Both the position numbers and the translations under genes were made by a program. 9,167 bases of DNA from JAWPNA01 sp045402695. Lineage in GTDB: Bacteria > Acidobacteriota > Polarisedimenticolia > JACPZX01 > DASXTC01. A model generated the notes under the pieces. That model had not been told where the DNA came from. It did not search any database and saw only the letters and a program-made list of their open reading frames with translations. The stretch lies in contig JAWPNA010000484.1 of NCBI GenBank assembly GCA_045402695.1, positions 1 to 9,167 on the forward strand, in the 5' to 3' direction. This document shows positions 6,176 to 9,167 of the stretch, one piece after another. The stretch's first letter is position 1, and each line of letters starts with the position of its first letter.

Positions 6176-7348
6176 TCAATGCGGCAGGGACCGGAGCCTG
6201 CGGCATGCCTCCCGCAGGTCGTCGGGTTTCTTCGCGAAGCAGAACCTGACCTGCGCGCGCCCGTCGGTGGGATCCGCATGAAACGATGACCCCGGCACCG
6301 AGGTCACGCCGGCCTTCGCGAGCAGGTAGGCCGCCGCCTCGCGATCGGAGCCCTGGCCCAGACGCGACACGTCCGCGAGCATGTAGTAGGCGCCCTGGGG
6401 GCGGATGACGGTGAGGCCCGCGCCGCCGCACGCTTTGCTGAGCGCATCCAGCTTCTCGGCGTAGGCTCGGCGGAGATCGTCGTAGTATGCGGGCGGGAGC
6501 CGCAGAGCCGCGGTCACGCCGTGCTGCAACGGCGTGGGGGCGCAGATGTACAGCAGATCGTTGAGCACGCCTAAGCGCGCCGCCAGCTTATGGGCGGCGA
6601 CGGCGTAGCCGAGCCGCCATCCCGTCATGCTGTAGGTCTTGGAGAAGCCCGAGAGGGTCACCGTCCTGTCCTCCATGCCGGGCAGGGAGGCAAGGCTGAC
6701 GTGACTGCGGCCGTCGAACAGAATGTACTCGTAGATCTCGTCGGTGACGGCGACGGCGCCCCATCTCTGGCACAGGCCCGCGATGGATGACAGTTCGTCG
6801 CGGGTGAAGACCTTGCCGGAGGGATTCGACGGCGTGTTCACCACGACGGCGCGCGTGCGGGGGCCGAACGACAGCTCCAGCTCCCGAGGATCGAACTCCC
6901 AGCCGGGAGGCCGCATCTTCACGAAGCGGATCGTCGCGCCGCAGAGGTTCAGGATGTTGACGTGATACGAGTAGAAGGGCGAGAACACCACCGCCTCGTC
7001 GCCCGGCTCCAGCAGCGCCAGGCAGGCCACGGCGAACCCTCCCGTGGACCCCACCGTGACAATCACCTCGGAGTCCGGATCGCAGGTCACGTTGTTGTAG
7101 GAGGCCATCTTGCCGGCGATCAACAGGCGCAGCTCGTCGATTCCCTCGAACTTGGAGTAGGTGCTGAGATCGGCGCGGATGGCCGCAGTGGCCGCGTCCT
7201 TGATCTCGCCGGGGACCGGCTGATCGCAGATCCCCTGGCCGAGGTTGACACCGCCCACTTTCTCGCATTCGCGGGTCATGCGCCTGATGTCGGACTGGAC
7301 CAAGTCCTTGACGCGGTGCGCGAACCTGGGGCTGAAGCCTGTGGTCAT
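6176..7348 (-). CDS. Class I/II PLP-dependent aminotransferase
   Basis: A 390-residue fold-type I aminotransferase of normal length. Landmarks: VNLGQGICD at 34-42, TYSKFEG at 63-69, NTPSNPSGK with N175, TDEIYEY with D203 and Y206, SGFSKTYSMTGWRLGY with Schiff-base K237 and phosphate-contacting R245, and VRFCF with R368 as the substrate alpha-carboxylate arginine. All expected catalytic residues are present. The NLGQG...D start and SGFSKT.SMTGWR.GY resemble aspartate, aromatic, kynurenine and methionine (MtnE/YbdL-like) aminotransferases. The amino-acid substrate cannot be read from sequence. The gene stands alone: its neighbour on the 3' side is convergent and the one on the 5' side divergent. 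No ribosome binding site precedes the ATG, and a TATAGT box ends seven bases upstream, so its mRNA may be leaderless. Confidence 0.93.
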   Translation of the reverse strand: MTTGFSPRFAHRVKDLVQSDIRRMTRECEKVGGVNLGQGICDQPVPGEIKDAATAAIRADLSTYSKFEGIDELRLLIAGKMASYNNVTCDPDSEVIVTVGSTGGFAVACLALLEPGDEAVVFSPFYSYHVNILNLCGATIRFVKMRPPGWEFDPRELELSFGPRTRAVVVNTPSNPSGKVFTRDELSSIAGLCQRWGAVAVTDEIYEYILFDGRSHVSLASLPGMEDRTVTLSGFSKTYSMTGWRLGYAVAAHKLAARLGVLNDLLYICAPTPLQHGVTAALRLPPAYYDDLRRAYAEKLDALSKACGGAGLTVIRPQGAYYMLADVSRLGQGSDREAAAYLLAKAGVTSVPGSSFHADPTDGRAQVRFCFAKKPDDLREACRRLRSLPH

Positions 7349-7355
7349 GCGGCTG

Positions 7356-7364
7356 ACTATACCA
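7356..7364 (-). promoter_or_regulatory. Extended -10 promoter, probably leaderless, for the aminotransferase
   Basis: On the minus strand the bases read TGG then TATAGT (7364-7356), an extended -10 element with five of six matches to TATAAT. Seven bases separate it from the ATG at 7348, so transcription should start at or next to the start codon. No -35 hexamer or Shine-Dalgarno sequence is evident, which fits a leaderless mRNA. Confidence 0.5.
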
Positions 7365-7366
7365 CG

Positions 7367-7394
7367 TTGACATGGGGGGGCCGCGGGCTATAAT
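7367..7394 (+). promoter_or_regulatory. Perfect-consensus sigma-70 promoter for the beta-barrel gene
   Basis: TTGACA at 7367-7372 and TATAAT at 7389-7394 both match consensus exactly, with a 16-bp spacer that contains a run of seven Gs. Transcription should begin near 7401, giving a leader of about 49 nt before the ATG at 7450. Its -35 lies beside the divergent aminotransferase -10, so the two promoters probably share polymerase access. The strength predicts high expression, as is common for outer-membrane proteins. Confidence 0.8.
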
Positions 7395-7449
7395 GCGGCG
7401 TTTCCCGACATAGCTGATGACTCCGGCACCTCACCACGAGGAGAACCCA

Positions 7450-8025
7450 ATGAGGAAGGCGCCTCTCTTCTTGATGCTGATCGCATGCGTCGTGTTCGTC
7501 ACCACGGCCGAGGCCAAGACCAGGGACAAGTCCTGGGAGTTCGGCGCCCTCGTGGGGAATGTGGACGGCAGCTCCCACAGTGAAGTGGACAACGGCATCG
7601 GTTACACGCTCCTCTTCGGGTACAACATCACGGCCAAGGTCGAGACGGAGCTGTCGTTCCAGCGCAATTCCGCGGACGTGGCCGGCCACGATACGCAATT
7701 CACGCGCACGGTCCTGGCTATCACCGCCAACTTCCTCGCCGATCGGGAGACCCGCACGCTGCCTTACGTCTCGGCGGGCCTGGGGACCGTCCAGGAGAAG
7801 ATCTACGCGTTCACGGACGAAAGTTCGGGCTCCCCGGAGAGGGTGGCCGAATCGTTCGACTCCTCCGCGATGCTCACCATCGGAATCGGAGCGCGGACCT
7901 TCTTCACCCAGAACTGGGGCGTGCGGTACGGGGCGAGATACAACCACCATCAAGGATTCGAGCAAGGCCAGGACGAGTACGAGGTCAATGCGGGCATCAC
8001 CTGGGTCGTGGGCGGGCAGAAATAG
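7450..8025 (+). CDS. Small secreted outer-membrane beta-barrel protein
   Basis: From the ATG at 7450 the product is 191 residues. This start is preferred over the ATG at 7417 because GAGGAG (7438-7443) lies six bases upstream and because it gives a clean signal peptide: MRK, a hydrophobic core, and likely cleavage after AEA at residue 22. The mature ~169 residues alternate polar and hydrophobic positions in strands such as WEFGALVGNV, YTLLFGYNITAKVETELSF, VLAITANFL, PYVSAGLG, LTIGIGARTFF, GVRYGARYNHH and YEVNAGITWVVGG. That suits an eight-stranded barrel of the OmpA/OmpW-like outer-membrane beta-barrel type. Function is unknown (porin-like, adhesin or structural). It does not end in the usual terminal Phe but in GGQK. 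It is transcribed alone from the strong promoter at 7367-7394. No convincing terminator follows. Confidence 0.85.
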   Translation: MRKAPLFLMLIACVVFVTTAEAKTRDKSWEFGALVGNVDGSSHSEVDNGIGYTLLFGYNITAKVETELSFQRNSADVAGHDTQFTRTVLAITANFLADRETRTLPYVSAGLGTVQEKIYAFTDESSGSPERVAESFDSSAMLTIGIGARTFFTQNWGVRYGARYNHHQGFEQGQDEYEVNAGITWVVGGQK

Positions 8026-8040
8026 TCCGTATTGGCGGAA

Positions 8041-8069
8041 TCGACGCGCGCGCGGCTCCGAGGTATACA
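8041..8069 (+). promoter_or_regulatory. Weak candidate sigma-70 promoter before the CapD-like gene
   Basis: TCGACG (8041-8046) and TATACA (8064-8069) are spaced 17 bp apart and each matches consensus at four of six positions. They lie in the 154-bp gap between the beta-barrel stop and the CapD-like start, and would give a leader of about 100 nt. A second AT-rich element, TGT-TATATC at 8149-8157, could instead give a leader of only ~16 nt. Confidence 0.3.
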
Positions 8070-8179
8070 AAGACCAGCTACCGACACACAGCCGCATCGC
8101 ACCATCCCTGCAAGGATCAGGCGCGAGTGAAGATCGGAAAGCGCTGGGTGTTATATCCGATCCCTGTTCGCGATTTCCC

Positions 8180-9167
8180 ATGAGCTTCGAGAGGAAAGAC
8201 CTCACGCTGCTGCTGTCCGACCTGGCGGCGATCTGCGCCGCGGCCTTCGGAGCCAACTACCTCCGGTTCGACCGGTTCTACCCCTCGGAGTTCGTCCACT
8301 TCGAGCGGTGGCTCATCATCGACTTGATTCTCACGCCGGTCGTTTTCCATCTCATGGGGCTCTACCGCCGATCGTGGCGCTACGCCAGCATCAACGATCT
8401 CAAGGTGATCGTCGCGGCGGTGGGCGTGCGCACCCTGGGCCTGATCTCTTTGTTCATCTTCCTCGGCTTCGACCGCGGGGTGCCTCGCTCCACGATCGTG
8501 CTGCAGGCGATCCTCGTCCTGGGAGGCGTGGGAGGTTCCCGCCTGTTCACACGGGTTCGGCGCGAGCTGAGTCAGCAGAAGACGCTGCGCGGAAAGCCAC
8601 CGGTTCTCATCGTGGGAGCGGGAGACACGGGGGAGATCATCCTGCGGGAGCTGCGCAAGAACAGATCGTTCCCGTACAACCCCATCGGATTCGTCGACGA
8701 CAACATGGAGAGATGGGGCGAGCGGATCCACGGGGTGCCCGTGCTGGGAGGCACGGCGGACATCCCGAGGATCGCGTTCAAGAGGAACGTGCGCGACGTG
8801 ATCATCGCGATTCCGTCGGCATCCGGCCGCGAGCTGAAGCAGATCTACATGCTGTGCAAGGCCGTCGGGATGCGCACGAAGACCGTGCCGATGGCGGGAG
8901 AGCTGCATGGCGGTCGGCTGTACCTCAGCCAGATCCGCAACGTGGAGCTGGAGGACCTGCTGGGACGGGAAGCCGCGCGTGTCGATCTCGATGTCATCAG
9001 CGGGAAGCTGGCGGGCAAAAGAGTGTTCATCACGGGCGGGGCCGGCTCCATCGGGCGGGAGCTGGCGCGACAGGTGGCGGGTTTCGGGCCGGAGCTGCTG
9101 GTGGTGCTCGACCGCAACGAGAACTCCATCTACTTCACCGAGCTGGATCTGAGGAAGAGGTTTCCGG
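8180..9167 (+). CDS. CapD/WbpM/PglF-type membrane nucleotide-sugar 4,6-dehydratase (3' partial)
   Basis: An open frame runs from the ATG at 8180 to the window edge (329 codons visible of an expected ~600-650). The N-terminus has about four hydrophobic segments (about residues 7-27, 45-65, 77-100, 106-122). A first Rossmann domain follows with VGAGDTGE at 145-152 (the CoA_binding_3-type region), then a second with TGGAGSIGREL from T285, the NAD(P)-binding loop of the extended SDR polysaccharide-synthesis domain. This is the architecture of WbpM, CapD and PglF, which convert UDP-GlcNAc to a 4-keto-6-deoxy sugar for O-antigen, capsule or glycan making. The catalytic residues lie beyond the window. 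No Shine-Dalgarno sequence is visible before the ATG. Its presence suggests that a surface-polysaccharide cluster continues to the right. Confidence 0.92.
   Translation, partial: MSFERKDLTLLLSDLAAICAAAFGANYLRFDRFYPSEFVHFERWLIIDLILTPVVFHLMGLYRRSWRYASINDLKVIVAAVGVRTLGLISLFIFLGFDRGVPRSTIVLQAILVLGGVGGSRLFTRVRRELSQQKTLRGKPPVLIVGAGDTGEIILRELRKNRSFPYNPIGFVDDNMERWGERIHGVPVLGGTADIPRIAFKRNVRDVIIAIPSASGRELKQIYMLCKAVGMRTKTVPMAGELHGGRLYLSQIRNVELEDLLGREAARVDLDVISGKLAGKRVFITGGAGSIGRELARQVAGFGPELLVVLDRNENSIYFTELDLRKRFP

Noticed and set aside
6158..6179. TTGAG...CTCAA inverted repeat between the convergent genes as a terminator
   Set aside because: It has a five-pair stem, a 12-nt loop and no U-tract.
7477..7488. 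Lipobox-like LIAC in the beta-barrel protein's signal peptide
   Set aside because: It would leave only 12 residues of signal sequence, and hydrophobic residues continue past the Cys to a clean AEA cleavage site.
7357..8256. 299-aa minus-strand ORF
   Set aside because: It covers the beta-barrel gene, which has a promoter, ribosome binding site and signal peptide on the plus strand.
8117..8908. 263-aa minus-strand ORF
   Set aside because: It is antisense to the CapD-like gene, whose Rossmann motifs are unmistakable.
1..9167. CRISPR array, tRNA, rRNA, IS element or phage genes
   Set aside because: I saw no direct repeats with spacers, tRNA-like cloverleaf, transposase or phage motifs on reading both strands.

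Overview
The window is a high-GC bacterial chromosome segment. Coding regions use mostly G or C at third codon positions, which is why long antisense ORFs lie opposite nearly every gene. A secreted beta-barrel protein, a PDZ protein and a polysaccharide-synthesis membrane enzyme point to an organism with a Gram-negative-type envelope. The mix of TPR/metallopeptidase, PDZ and stand-alone aminotransferase genes resembles Acidobacteriota-like environmental genomes, but nothing here fixes the phylum. There are no RNA genes, IS elements, CRISPR arrays or integration sites.

Layout: (1) 2-1102 (+), the 3' part of a two-PDZ protein with an unusual Leu-x-x tripeptide-repeat tail and a Met/Ala heptad helix. 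(2) 1158-2642 (+), a class III aminotransferase related to glutamate-1-semialdehyde aminomutase, preceded by a 14-bp GC hairpin that runs into its ribosome binding site. (3) Convergent to it, a two-gene minus-strand unit: a membrane-anchored SGNH/GDSL-type hydrolase (2857-3963) and, through a 4-nt GTGA overlap, a 65-residue protein of unknown function (2663-2860). (4) Divergent from that unit, a secreted TPR protein ending in a gluzincin (peptidase-MA-like) HExxH domain (about 3941-6142), whose start codon is unresolved. (5) Convergent to that, a class I/II aminotransferase on the minus strand (6176-7348). (6) Divergent from it, a small secreted outer-membrane beta-barrel protein (7450-8025) behind a perfect-consensus sigma-70 promoter. 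(7) 8180 to the window end (+), the N-terminal part of a CapD/WbpM/PglF-type membrane nucleotide-sugar dehydratase. It is complete at its 5' end and cut by the window.

The genes do not form one operon: orientations alternate and most units are one gene long. A loose theme is cell envelope and secreted functions (PDZ protein, anchored hydrolase, secreted metallopeptidase, beta-barrel, surface-sugar dehydratase), with two PLP enzymes between them. The CapD-like gene probably opens a surface-polysaccharide locus beyond the right edge. The most informative signals are the compact divergent promoter region at 7349-7394, where one side looks leaderless, the PDZ protein's repeat tail, and the small protein coupled to the SGNH hydrolase. 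I see no clear evidence of a defence, mobile or wholly new multi-gene system.
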